Shown: positions 9,925 through 21,500 of the stretch, one piece after another
Layout: every line of letters starts with the position of its first letter
Numbering within the stretch: position 1 is the first letter of the stretch
From: Mactra quadrangularis
Taxonomy: Eukaryota; Mollusca; Bivalvia; Venerida; Mactridae
DNA: 64,000 bases
Assembly: GCA_025267735.1 (NCBI GenBank)
Contig: CM046299.1
Location: 23,148,232 to 23,212,231, forward strand
Direction of reading: 5' to 3'
Notes under the pieces: generated by a model
What the model was told of the DNA's origin: nothing
The model's database searches: none
What the model saw: the letters and a program-made list of their open reading frames with translations, nothing else
Translations under genes and position numbers: made by a program

Positions 9925-10060
9925 GTGTCCTATGATGTACAGACTTGTGAGATACCATTATATTTCCGACGTCAAGAAAGTACCGAGGATCATCGTGTAC
10001 CAACATTAAACAATCTTCAACGTGTCTCATCATTTGAAGACCTTTCTGATGACAGTTCTG
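9925..10060 (+). CDS. Internal coding exon of an unidentified gene, possibly PDE4-like
   Basis: This is the best coding segment in the window. A pyrimidine-rich tract and acceptor TTTTCTAG precede it, and a strong donor CTG|GTATGT follows. It gives 45 codons plus one base; it enters in phase 0 and leaves in phase 1, and the other two frames are closed. The peptide starts VSYDVQTCEIPLYFRRQES and ends SSFEDLSDDSS(G). It is hydrophilic, with a basic-directed phosphosite (FRRQES), an RVSS motif, and an acidic Ser-rich tail, typical of a regulated linker. It loosely resembles the N-terminal extension of long PDE4 isoforms (IPL..FR.QE; Ser-Ser-Gly at the exon end; phase-1 junction), but identity is too low to be sure. 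No other exon joins to it in frame within the window. Confidence 0.62.
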
Positions 10061-10137
10061 GTATGTATACTTTACTGTATTTCTCTGTGTATTTGTACAC
10101 TTATGTTGTATATGTGTGTACATTTGCACGACTCCGT

Positions 10138-10285
10138 CTGTAGCACATTAGGTAGCGCTGAGATTATGAATCTAGTGTTCTGTGGAGTACGGGTTCAAAT
10201 CCCACACAGGACAGTTACACTGTTCTATTAAAGTTGACAATAACATCAATTTTTCTCCATTAATAAGGTATATGGAGTATTTGCA
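10138..10285 (+). mobile_element. SINE family A, 3'-truncated
   Basis: It has a tRNA-like head (TAGCACATTAGGTAGCGCTG), a B-box GGGTTCAAATCCC (10191-10203), then CAATTTTTCTCCATTAATAA as in the minus-strand copy at 585-853. The TTGACAC..GTTAAA end is missing. Confidence 0.65.
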
Positions 10286-10664
10286 GTCTTTAGTAATGAC
10301 ACTGTTTTTAGAATTTTCAGTTGGAGGCCCTGTGTTGTGAAATGATATGCTTGTATTTTTATGAATTTAAGTGTTCCAGGGTTTATATATATATATTCTA
10401 ATTTGGCATTTGTATTGATTGTTTATTAATGAAAAAGTTATTTTTTGCCATATTGAAATTTTATATGTGTTTCTTTAATGCGTTTTCTGACAACATTTAA
10501 ATGAGTATGATTACACACAACCCAATCAAGCAAGATCTACATGAGAACATCAATTAATCAACTGCTAGATTGATAGACTATACAGCTTCTACATAGAGGT
10601 GTGTTATCACAGATAGCAAGCTATGTTTTCTTATTGGAAGAAATTTGCAGGCCAGAATTAGACT

Positions 10665-11015
10665 TTTAACTAATTGTCAGCAAGTATTTGACTTACAGCA
10701 AGAAAATAACATTAAGCAAGAATCTGCCCTTCAATTAGAATTTGTCATACAGCAAGAAACTGTCTTTCAACAAGAATTTGTCCTTCAGTATAAATCTTAC
10801 CTTCAGCAAGTAACTGACTTACAGCAAGAAAATGACGAAAAGCAAAAAACTGTCCTTCAGCATAAATCTGACCTACAGCAAGAATCTGTCCTACAGTTTG
10901 AATTTGTCCTACAGCAAGAAATTGTCCTTCAACAAGAATTTGTCCTTCAGTATAAATCTTACCTTCAGCAAGTTTCTGTCCTTCAGCAAGTTTCTGACCT
11001 TCAGCAAGAATTGGT
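10665..11015 (+). repeat. 18-bp minisatellite encoding Gln-rich hexapeptides
   Basis: About 19 units of 18 bp (consensus near GTCCTTCAGCAAGAATTT) run without a stop from about 10645 to 11061. They read as six-residue units of the type VLQQEF, DLQQEN and YLQQVS. A three-unit block (QQEFVLQYKSYLQQV) occurs twice, 162 bp apart, so blocks of nine units were duplicated. An acceptor-like TTTGCAG precedes it and a donor-like GGTAGGTG lies near its end, so an exon is conceivable. However, there is no ATG and no homologue I know, and a second frame is also open because the unit is a multiple of three. I treat it as a minisatellite with uncertain coding status. Confidence 0.75.
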
Positions 11016-11061
11016 AGGTGCAGTATGCTGTATTACAGAGTTACAAGAACAGTTCATCTAG

Positions 11062-13895
11062 TTGTCAACTTGATAATCTAACTTTTAATTAAGTATACAG
11101 ATCGATCCCACATTTCCTATCTTTGAACCTGAAATCACTGATTAACAGGCTAGAAGAATCCTTTTATTCATTTCACCCAGTTCTTGATTATGTATCACAG
11201 AATTGGATGGCAAGTTTTCAGAACCTAAGGATTTGGTAGGAACTTTTTTCTTAATGAAATAATTATTATAATATAGATGTTGGTTAAATGTCACTAGTGC
11301 TGTATTTGTTCTGCCTATAATATTATATGTTAATTAGCTTTTTTATTGTTATAAAATGTACATAATTCTCCTTACATAACCTAGCTTAAGTGCTTATATA
11401 ACATGGTTGTTAATTGATGTGACCCAATTAGAATAACCCATCCCTACTTCTATTTATAGTTTTCCTTTGTCATGAGTTATTAATAATTAGAATAAATTAT
11501 CATGATATGATAACAGTCAAGACTGTTGTAAATTGTTTGCTCTAATCCTACTGATGGCCTTAAACGATCTTGACACTTGATTTGGTGCCCCATGCTTTCA
11601 ACGTACAAAATAGATTTAAGCGAACAAAAAGAGGTTGAAATCAAAGACTGGATGATGACGCTGTAAAAATAATCACTATAGTATTAATACATGCACGAGT
11701 AATGAATTGTGGGTTGTTGTAAAAAATGTAGAAATTATGACAATTTTTTTTTTATTTTATTTTTTTATGAATGACTTTCAACTTTTTGTCAAATCTGATA
11801 GGGAATCATGTGAAGGAATGAAAAATGTCTGATGTTTTAATATGGTTTGCATGAAATAATTACATTAAAATAGTGACATGAAATGATGACATGAATGAAA
11901 TTTTATTTTGAAACATTTTATCCAATGATGTGTGACTAAAAGGTTTTTGATTAAATCTAATGGCAAACTTTACTTTAAACAGGTTTTTCATAATTGTATA
12001 AGTTAAAGTTATAATATGCTAAATCCGTAGATCTTTTGTTTAATTACGACAGTTAGAAAACTATTTGAGGAAGAGAAGTAATAGTGACTGTAATCATAGT
12101 ATCTTAATTCATTTGAAATGTGTATAGAGAAGTGACGATACCATCATCATTTTGTGCGTCAATCTTTGTTTCATTCATTTATTTGTGACAACTTAAGTTA
12201 TCTTATTTTAGGTATTAACTAACTTGTCAGTATAAGGCAGTAGCTAACTAATTCCAAGTTTGTCATCCCTGTCTTGTAAAATTGTCATTCTAGCCTTGCA
12301 AAATTTGCTACTCCAAAATTTTGTATTCCGAAAAATGCTAATGAAAATCTTTGTTCTTAATGTTTACTATACCAGGAATGAAAATTGCTCAGTACAATAG
12401 AAGCAATATTCATTCTATTTGTGTATATTCTATAATCTTAGTTCATAATAATTGCACATCAAACAATGTATTCTAATATATTGATCTTCTCCGAAGAACT
12501 ATGCTTGAAAAAAAACCCCTCTATACCTGACCCATTTTCACCCAAATTTGGGTCAAGAATCTAGTTATTTTTTACTTTTGCCTTATTTGATTAATGAGAT
12601 AGTTTTTACTTTACAAAATAACAGATGTTACAATATTTAGTGTCCTGAGATCTTTTCTAAATAAGGATTCACACTTGATTTGTGATTACGCTCCAACCTC
12701 CACATCCCCAATCTCAAAGTCTTAATATATGAAATTATGAATTATAATTTCCAGTCACCTCTCTTGACTATGTATTTTTGCTTTGCATGATGAATTTTAA
12801 TTAAAGAAAGAATTAGTATTTTCTGTTTCATATTGTGAACTTATATATAGGTACAAAGTTTAGACATGTATGTATGAAATAATAACTTAGTTGCACTAGT
12901 GGTGTAATTAGTGCATTCAAATGATTCATTTTGATAGTCAGTGCATAACCAGTCTATGTCACTCTTTATTTATGTTCATGTATTTAGACTAGTCTAGTGC
13001 TGACCCATCCATAATTTTATTCCCTGACAGAACATAGACAATCATCATTAAATTATTTCAATTGCAATGTAGATTGATACATTATTTCAGAAAAAACCCA
13101 TTCTGTTACTGTGTAATTATTCTGTATGACATTTTTATTACCAATGTTTCATAGCAAATTTATCAATGAAAATAAAGATAACAAAATTTTAGAGTTGCCT
13201 CCCTTGGCATTTCATCAATGAAGATAAATTTAAATTTTCCAGTTATCTCCCTTGATTAATTTATCAATGAAATGATAAATAGAAATTTGAAAGTTTAGTT
13301 TGATGAATGTGAAAGTTAAGTAAATATTATGATACCTTTAAGTCAATGATAAATTAGCCTTGGCTATCATTGTATAAATAGAAACAAGTCATGGTTAGCA
13401 CCTTTATATTTGACTTCTAACCAAGTGAACTTGGAATTTTGTATTTTCATGTCACTTTATCTGTATAGGTATCATTGCTCTTTAAAATTCCTGGTAGCAA
13501 CTTGTCCAGTCTGAATGATAAATTGTAATAAAACACACTTTTTTATCTTATTTTTTACAAGTTTGTACAAATTGAATCAAGTTTATAACAAAAAACATAC
13601 AAACTGGACAGCTTCTACTTAGTTAGATAAGTTACTGGGTTTTTTTTGGCAATTTTATGATCCATTTGTTATTTTGATAATGGTTAGTGAATAAATCAGA
13701 AGTTGTTGTTAAGTTAATGTTACTATTCCAGGCTTTATCACAAGTTTTTACCAGCTCTTCAGCTCCATTTATCATATAAAAAGTTAAAGTGGTTTAAAAA
13801 TCGTTTGCATATACATATATTGTGCTTGCCAACTTTACAATTTTGTATTGCAGAGCCTGATAATTGAAATCACCATCAGCTTTATGTAATTTTTC
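11062..13895. other. Long non-coding AT-rich stretch, nothing recognised
   Basis: No exon-like frames, no tRNA-like boxes and no tandem array. Two related phrases near 13195 and 13240 (GTTGCCTCCCTTGGC; GTTATCTCCCTTGAT) are common in molluscan DNA and may be traces of a dispersed repeat. The stretch is consistent with intron. Confidence 0.5.
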
Positions 13896-14010
13896 ACAGT
13901 ACTTATTTACATCTGGGTGGAGTGGAACACTTGTAGGTCTCACGCAATGAATTAAGTTGTGATTCGAACCTGGTACCTCTCAATCCCTACCACTGGACCA
14001 CTGCTCCCAC
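13896..14010 (-). mobile_element. SINE family C head, minus strand, truncated
   Basis: On the minus strand GTGGGAGCAGTGGTCCAGTG is followed by the B-box CCAGGTTCGAATC (about 13961-13973) and CACTCCACCCAGATGTAAAT, the same blocks as at 6041 and 27750. Only the 5' ~115 bp remains. Confidence 0.7.
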
Positions 14011-15265
14011 AGTTTGAAATATTATACCAGTTTTTACTATGCTCTGCAGCTCAAATTATTATAAAGTGTAACAATATTCTCAACTAGCTACTTTTTTTCA
14101 ATGCTTAGATTCCCCATGTTCCGAGACTCATATTTGTGGACTCCGGTACCTGGATTGATTACCATTGCTTTGTAGAAGGAAAAGACTTTATTGACTTAAG
14201 TATTTTAGAAAGTTCATTAAGTTTTACTTATGATATTAACTCTTACATAAAGATATTTATCTCTAAGGCTTCTGGGTAAAATTGTAATTACTAAGGAATC
14301 ATCTGCATTTTAAGCTTAGGATGCAAAAAGATTAACGTTAAGTCTACTTTACAAAAAAAACCTGGTATCTTATGAAAATTGAACTTTTCAAAATGTACTC
14401 ATTTTTCCCTCGAAAAAAAACACAACGAAAAAAGCATCCCTCTCGTAAATTTTTTCATTAGTTTAAACCAGAATCACCTTTAAATGTTTTATAACTTTCT
14501 CCATGATTGCTTTATAAGTGTGTAGGATTTGAAAACAATTTCTGCTGTCAAACTTAATTAATTTTCCTCGTTAGATTTACTGCTGTTTTCATGAGGACGC
14601 ATATTTATCTGGGCATACTGGCTAAGTTCATAAAGAACGTATACTAAGTTTAAACATAGATTTTAAAGTTTTAACAGGAGACTGTATATTACAAGGAAAC
14701 TTGTTAAAATATGTCAGTCTTAATTAAGTACCTCATGTGCTATCATCTCAATGTGCATACATCATAAACCCCAGGTGGAGAAAATCATGTCTCCCACTTG
14801 GCGCCTCGTTCAGCTCATTGCTGTTGTTATGATAAGATAAACAGGCATTTATGAATGAACTTGAACCAGCGCTGGAGCAATATATCTTCTTACATGTCTG
14901 GAAATATGCCAGAAACCAGTGTAAACGCCAACTACATACATGTACACACTGGTTCCCAGTATCTCAAGATTATGTAATATAGTTAGTTAATAGAAAATGG
15001 GTGTTGAAATTGAACATGCATTTTGGTCCGCTAAGTGTTAATTTAAGTCAGTTCATATTGTTGTATAATATGCTAGAAATCTTCTTTATTTCATGCATAG
15101 GGCAACTTTGCTCTTGTGTTACATCTGCACTTAATGGGACAGACTAGGGACAGACCCTTATTATTTTCAAATTATAATTATCAAAATAACTCCTAATGTG
15201 ACCCTTTACCAGAATCCCAGTAATCATTCTTTGTTGCAGTTTAGTACTCTTAGCTAACAAACATA
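14011..15265. other. Non-coding stretch with a small hairpin
   Basis: An imperfect hairpin with arms GAAACCAGTGT and ACACTGGTTC lies at about 14912-14957. A short GC-richer patch near 14770-14830 opens with an ATG but closes after 17 codons. No gene is recognised. Confidence 0.45.
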
Positions 15266-15656
15266 CAGTGGCTTCCAAAAGTGTTTTGGCAAAATCCATA
15301 TTTAAGAAAATGAACAATACACATTTACCTATAAAACAAACTGTCATCTGAGCCAACTCAAAAATCGGCATTAATTTGTATGTCAACATGTGACTCTATA
15401 TCGAGTGTTGCCCGCACTTCAATCTTGCTGCAGGCAACCCTCGGTATCTATGTGAACTATATTTTGTGAATAAGCTTTAATTATATTGAAATTACTTAAA
15501 TGATCAGTTTTTTCTCAAATTTCTTTCGGTTTTATTTACTGGCCAAAGTTGGGTTCAGAATGATTAAAAAAAGCATTATCATATTTTTATGGAAAAATGA
15601 TTAAAAAGGCATCATCATATTTTTAAAGAACTACAAAAAATTGTAGAGGACACTGT
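15266..15656 (+). mobile_element. Possible Tc1/mariner-type MITE
   Basis: The left end TA|CAGTGGCTTCCAAAAGTGTT is typical of Tc1-like termini. A facing end ACACTG|TA lies at 15651-15658, so a 391-bp element flanked by TA can be drawn. Inverted-repeat agreement beyond CAGTG is weak. A 41-bp near-duplication (GATTAAAAA.GCAT.ATCATA) lies inside at about 15560-15625. Confidence 0.35.
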
Positions 15657-15658
15657 AT

Positions 15659-16990
15659 TAATTTGTAATCGTAATATAGGAGAAACAGATTTAAGTACAA
15701 ATTAAATAAGTCTAATGAATTCATACTCATGGCTTGGCGACAAATAAATGGGTTAACATTAGTTTACACACTATTTGCTGATACTGGTGAGATTTGATGG
15801 AAAAAATATAAAAATCTGCCCCCATAGTAACAAAAATTATTTGTTTAATAATACTACCTGTTTGCTTTTAATCTTTACAGAACAGGGTTCTCGTATGATA
15901 AGATATTAGAAGTTTAGAGTAGTTTTATATCTATTTATAACAATCACCATGACATAATCATTATTTTATTGACTATGTAAATATTCAATGTAATCATAAG
16001 CACTGTCACCTTGAAATGTGACGCTATGCAGGTCGTTTAATTTATAGCGTGTATGATGTCAAACCCTTCTTAAACCTCGTTTTGGAATATTTAATGTTTG
16101 CGATATTAACCGTTACTTCTATTTAAAGCATTTCAAAAGCAAAAAGCTTAGTATTCATGTGTCACTAGCTTAGGATTTTTTTTCATTGAGAGCCCTTTCT
16201 CGAAATCTTTTTAATGTATTGAAAAATATAAAATATATCTCAGTTTGAAATCACATTAACGCCATGGTAACTGTTTTAAAATGAGAAATATATAGATTTG
16301 TCATATTTTCATCATTGCACCTGCTTGCGTACTCATATAAGATTATTCGTATAATCCAATTAACGTCTATGATGAATTTGAAAAACAGATTGGGATCTTA
16401 CATGACTTATGTTTTTGAAATGATTTTTAAGACTTGATGGCCTGATTACTCTCAGCTCCCCGGCATATGTCTATAATTCTATTAATGAATGAATGAAAAA
16501 TGGATAGAAAAGTCATGAATGATTATGGAGCAAGTTTTGCCAGAGTTATGACACGATGACCTAGTGAACTGATGGATAACGTAAACCACAAAACCGCCAA
16601 TCCCACCTGTAAAACCACTAAGTATACCTGTTTAAAATAATTATAGTAAGACTTGCTGCGGAGAACAGTCAGTTGACTAGAGTAGAAGGAGAGTGTTTAT
16701 ACTGATTGTATAGTACATTCATTACAATGTGTGTTCAAGGTTACATTGATGTTCTTGTAGATAAAAGTTTGTATTTATGTAACCAAGATTGTTTGCACTA
16801 TTTGTATTTTCTAGAACATTGCTGTGTATTTTCAAGTTTTGTTTCTTGGTGTGATACTACACTTCTATTTAACCTGTTAGTCATATATTTGATCCATTAT
16901 GATGCTTCATCAGTGGACCTAGCTCATTATTTAATCTGTTTGTGTAATTTTCTCCACTGTTCTAAGTCATTTTCTGTCTTTGAATTATAT
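15659..16990. other. Non-coding stretch, nothing recognised
   Basis: AT-rich. The open frame 16706-17092 is Cys/Leu/Tyr-rich and runs into the foldback element, so I do not regard it as a gene. Confidence 0.45.
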
Positions 16991-16991
16991 A

Positions 16992-17299
16992 ACTGTAGCC
17001 TGTTTAATTACACTAAACGTTACAAAACATTCCGTAACGATTCATTCGGAACTCCTCGTCCATTCGCTGCGAATTATCTCGGACATATTTAGACGCTATT
17101 TTGAAACTACCGGTGATGAAGTAAACAAATATACGATCGTATATAGGATGTTTCGTTTTTAGTCCGTAAATTTTGAAACATCACTCATTGCCTTAATGAT
17201 CGTATATTTGTTTATTAGATTAGATTATTTGCAGCAAATGGCAGAGGAGTTCCGAATGTATCATTTTGGAACGTTTAGGGTAATTGAACAGGCTACAGT
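16992..17299. mobile_element. Foldback element with ~80-bp inverted repeats
   Basis: The outer arms begin ACTGTAGCCTGTT on both strands. They stay alignable for about 80 bp (blocks CTAAACGTT, CATTCGGAACTCCTC, CATT.GCTGC.AAT), with one ~11-bp gap. An inner pair, GTAAACAAATATACGATCGT (17121-17140) against its complement at 17196-17216, extends the fold, and GATGTTTC/GAAACATC closes the loop. Nearly the whole 308 bp can form a hairpin. There is no coding capacity. The target duplication is not clear. Confidence 0.82.
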
Positions 17300-17314
17300 A
17301 TTTACCTTAACCCA

Positions 17315-17645
17315 CTAGCCAGAGGCCCAGAACTGGTGAAAATTTATACTGGCTAGTTGAAAGTACTTAATTTATATGATAAGGCTAGTTGATAATAAGT
17401 AATACATTTTACAATTGCATTGGAAAATTTAATGGTTTGATACAAGATCAATTTTGGTGTTAGTTTGATAACATACTTAACATGATATATCCTTGCTTCA
17501 ATAACATTTCAGAACTCCACATTAATGGCCGTCCTATTGTCCCCCCGACCACTCATATTTGGTTTGGGCAACCTGTTTACTGCTATTAAAGATATGGCAA
17601 GTCAATAATATCTAGCTGGCTGTCCATTCTGGCAACCTAGTTAAA
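17315..17645 (+). repeat. Dispersed CACTAGCC..GGCTAGTT repeat, longest copy
   Basis: CCCACTAGCCAGAGGCCCAG..CTGGTGAAAATTTATA..GGCTAGTTGA, then a second GGCTAGTTGATA, then the CCACATTAATGG block (17516-17590) and CTAGCTGGC..GGCAACCTAG. Related shorter copies lie at 20260-20380, 21405-21500 and 50850-51010. The repeat is rich in the palindrome CTAG. The class is unknown. Confidence 0.6.
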
Positions 17646-17649
17646 AAAT

Positions 17650-20255
17650 TAGTGTTAAGTTATACATTTGCTTCAAATCTAAGGTGTATGTCACTATTAA
17701 GAAGGATCTATATTTGGGTTGGTATTTTTCTAAGTACATGGCTAAATAGAGCACATAAAAGTTGCAATGCTAAAGTACTCTTCTAATCTGTTTGCTGAAA
17801 GGCACTGACTATAGTTGTCAGACTCGTTATCATATTGAACTATGATTTACTGGCTTCAAATTGTCTGTACTTAAAATGCTAGTCTTGTATGTGAAATTTC
17901 TAGTGTGATTTTAATAATGATATTTAAAATGTTAATTAATTCAGGAGGTGTGTTGTATATGATTGAATGTGACAGTTTTTACCCAGCAGTGTTTTTGTAT
18001 TTTTATTTCATTGCAAAAACTTAAAAGGTCAGGCTTGTTAACTCCTACACGTCTGATGTTTTGTTAAGTTCAATTGTTGCTTTTTTATGAACAATGAATG
18101 TATTATCTTTGTAGCTAGTCTATTTCTTTTACTATCGGCCTTGTTTGACCACTCCTGTCAGAGTCTATTGTGAATTAAATATCAGCTGGATAGCCGAAAA
18201 AACAAACTTTAACTGGCTTGACCACTGTGTTAATGATATGGTGTTGTGTTTTTCTTTGCATTGACCCCTCAAAAAGTCGAGTTTGCAGGGGCTGTCAGCC
18301 TCGGCATCCAATCATCTTGATCGGTACAATTTGTTAAAATTTATTAGCATTATAGGGATTTTTTATTACTAGGGGCCGTGTATTTGATCTCTTGAAATAG
18401 GGTCTGATGTTCATTGAGAGAAATTTTCCATGGTTTAATTGTGTTGTATGTTAATAAATACAAGTTCAAAGAGTTCTTAGATTAACCTGAGAGCAGATTA
18501 TACATTTTGTATGCAGCTATAATATCCTTGAAAATCGGAGCTCTGTTGCTTTGCTTTTATTGGATGAACCGATTGAAGGTTTTTTTCTTTTGCTTGAAGC
18601 AGTATTAAATTCTAGCAGTTATATTTTAAAGGTGTATGACTTTGACTAACTGACGTCTTACTGAATTAATGAATGGGCCGACTCTGATGGACTTTATACA
18701 AAGATGTATGATTTATGATTAGACACTCCTTTAAAAATGTGTATTAGAGCTACTTCTGATTTGCTGATGATGAAAAATAGAATCAATCTTTTATACCTGA
18801 TAGTCTTTAGGTTAACATGTAATCTAATTTCTTCCAGACTGTGAAATCTAAGATAACAATATTACAAGTCAAGATGTCTTTATTTTCTCCATTAATAACT
18901 GCACATTATGAACATGGCTACTGTTAGATCTAGCATATAGCTATGAGTTAGTGGTTAAAATATATTGTACTTTTAAATTCAAGGTTAATTTTTATTGAAT
19001 TTGTAGAAGTCCTAAAAATTGTACTATTAAGCCCAGATTTGAATGTGCATGCATAAATTTAAAAGGTCATGACTGACCCTGATCAATCTAATTTAGAATG
19101 AGACCTTGGTTGGCCATGGGTCATTTTGTCATGTTGACCTTGAAAAGTTGCACCCCTTTATTTTTTATACAAAAATAATACAGATTTATTAATGATATGA
19201 CAACATTGTCCATTTGAAATTAAATCTTTAAATTTTACTTGATACAAAAGGTAAAGAACTGATGTTGATATGTGAATGAAACAAGTTTCTGAAAGCTTGT
19301 CTTCATTAGCCTTTTAGTCTATTTTTTGATTGAAGCTTTGTCAATATTAAAATTGATTTTTCACATTATCAAGCCTAAAACTGATTGAAGCCATTTTTGG
19401 CACATTGTGACTTTTTGTATGGGAAAATAACATTTGCTGGCTTCATAAGTTTTACTTTCAGTCTTTGAGAAAATGGCTGTAAATTTGCAAGTCTGCTAAT
19501 TACAGGTTTGGTATTCTGAAGATTCTAGGTGCTTAAATAGGTTCCATATTCCAATGATTTCTCACACTTGCTACTTAAACAGATGTAGCGTCTGTTTAAC
19601 AAAAATCTAGAGTTATTACTATTATCATGCATAAATATGTTGCTAACATGATAATACCAGTTATCAGTTTATACTTAGATTAGTATAGAAATTAGTATTA
19701 ATCATGTTTTAGTTAGAAATCAATCATTTAATCAACATTGCCTATCATTCATTCATTCATCCTGATAACAAAGTTGTAAATTTTTAAAACATCAATATTT
19801 CATTCGCAATACCTATCTTTTACATTCAATGCCTTGAAATTTAAAATCTACCATTTTTATCGCTAATCATATTTTTCATGTTTCAAAGCAATGAATTTTA
19901 AATGCAAAACAGTCATGATTGGTAAACTGTAGACATATTTATTAAAATGGTATATTTAAATATAGATATTGAAGTAATAAATTTCAAACATATTTGATTA
20001 GCACACATTTTTTATGTTGTTTTTTTTCCCTTCAAGTTTTGGAAATGCCTCATAACATCTCAAAAGAAATGGGTATGTCCCAAAGGCTTTTTGGAAAGTA
20101 GCATACTACATAGCGTCATACAACTGATGTTCTTGCTGTTCTAGCTACCTTGATTCCTGGTTTGTATTCATGAACCCATTCTTTACCCCATTTTAGCTTT
20201 CAATTTTATGTTCCTGTTCATCAGATCAAATATTGAAATAAACTATAGATAAATA
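17650..20255. other. Non-coding AT-rich stretch, nothing recognised
   Basis: No exon-like frame, SINE box or inverted repeat stood out. The stretch is consistent with intron. Confidence 0.5.
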
Positions 20256-20259
20256 AATT

Positions 20260-20380
20260 ATTGCAAGTACTAGCCTAGTTTATTACATTTTATAGTAATT
20301 TGCCAAATTAACAACTAGCCTGATTATATGAAATAAATAAAATTCAATAGCCCAAATCATTTTCACTAGCCTAAGTTTTG
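20260..20380 (+). repeat. Degraded CTAGCC-type dispersed repeat
   Basis: ACTAGCCTAGTTTATTACATTTTA, ACTAGCCTGATTATATGAAATAA and CACTAGCCTAAG give three CTAGCC phrases in the order seen in the copies at 21405 and 50850. Confidence 0.5.
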
Positions 20381-20771
20381 GACGTGTTGAGCAAAGAGGA
20401 AGTCAGTTTATAGTTTACATCACATTAAAAAGTAGTAACTTACTTAATGGTTTAAGTCTTAGATTTAAGACAAGGTGAACTTTTATGTTTGTTCATGAAT
20501 GAATAGAAGTTGACACTCCCTGATTTCAGCAATGGCCACTGCACTCCCCTCTCTCTTGCTTTCCTATTGTTTCTTGGAGACATAGTAAAGCCTTTGTTGG
20601 CATTTGGTAAATAAATACTATTTTACCCACTATTGTTGATATTGTTTTCTGTCTGTTGAAAGTATTAGGTAACTGTTACGACGATTATGAGTCAGATGTC
20701 TATAGTTACTGAATGGTTTAAAGTGATCTTATATCGTCATAGTAACGTAATACATTCTGTTTGTTTAAAGG

Positions 20772-20809
20772 TTTTTCTTTATTTTTCTTTATTTTTCTTT
20801 ATTTTTCTC
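20772..20809 (+). repeat. (TTTTTCTTTA)n microsatellite
   Basis: Three and a half perfect copies of a 10-bp pyrimidine-rich unit. Stretches 20380-20771 and 20810-21220 around it show nothing else. Confidence 0.85.
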
Positions 20810-21223
20810 CATTTTCTGTGCTAAAACTAACAATGACGTTTTAATGTTTGAATTTTGAACTTGTCCTTTGTACATTTTGAAGACTGTTGTAATACAGTGT
20901 ATTTGTTTAGATTGATTTTTGTTATTTTTATCCTTAAGTTTAAATATTTGAAAGATTTAATGCATTCAGTTGTGCATAATAGTATGAAAGCCTATTTTAA
21001 AGTTTAAACAACAATACCCAATGACATTATAATAGTTTCAATATTTTATGAAAGTCATTATTACAACCTTTTCTTGTAGGATGTAGGTCGATTATATAAG
21101 AGTCCATTTAAACCCCATTATGTTTGTCCTTTTATTTTCATTGCATCACTGCTGCATACATCTCACAACTCATTCAAATACAAGGAGTTTAATTTATTCA
21201 AATTTATTCATGATCTAGTGAAG

Positions 21224-21291
21224 GGTTGCCGCAAGACTGTAGTAACTCGCTCTTTTATGCAATGCACTTACTACAGTCTTGCGGGCAACTC
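21224..21291. repeat. Strong short hairpin, 21-bp arms
   Basis: Arms GTTGCCGCAAGACTGTAGTAA and TTACTACAGTCTTGCGGGCAAC pair throughout except for one bulged C, around a ~22-base loop. Weaker pairing continues a few bases outward. The size is that of a microRNA precursor, but no expression evidence is available and a tiny foldback relic is just as likely. Confidence 0.75.
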
Positions 21292-21404
21292 TCGAAGTAG
21301 TGTACTAAGTTAACAACCTGTACCATTCCTGTTATCTAGCTCCCTTCACCATTAAAGTACTAAAATCTGTTGGTGTCAATCTAGTTTCAGTCTTTGCCTT
21401 GACC

Positions 21405-21500
21405 CACTAGCCTGAAGCCCGGGGCTGGTGAAAACTGATCTGGGCTAGTGGTAATAAGTTACATATTTTACATAGTCAGGCTAGTTGATAAGTTTGTCCT
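21405..21500 (+). repeat. CACTAGCC..GGCTAGTT dispersed repeat, short copy
   Basis: CCCACTAGCCTGAAGCCCGG, GGCTGGTGAAAACTGAT, GGGCTAGTGGTAATAAG and CAGGCTAGTTGATAA match the first third of the copy at 17315. Confidence 0.65.

Noticed and set aside
16706..17092. Frame of 128 codons
   Set aside because: Cys/Leu/Phe/Tyr-rich composition typical of AT-rich chance frames, and its end lies inside the foldback element.
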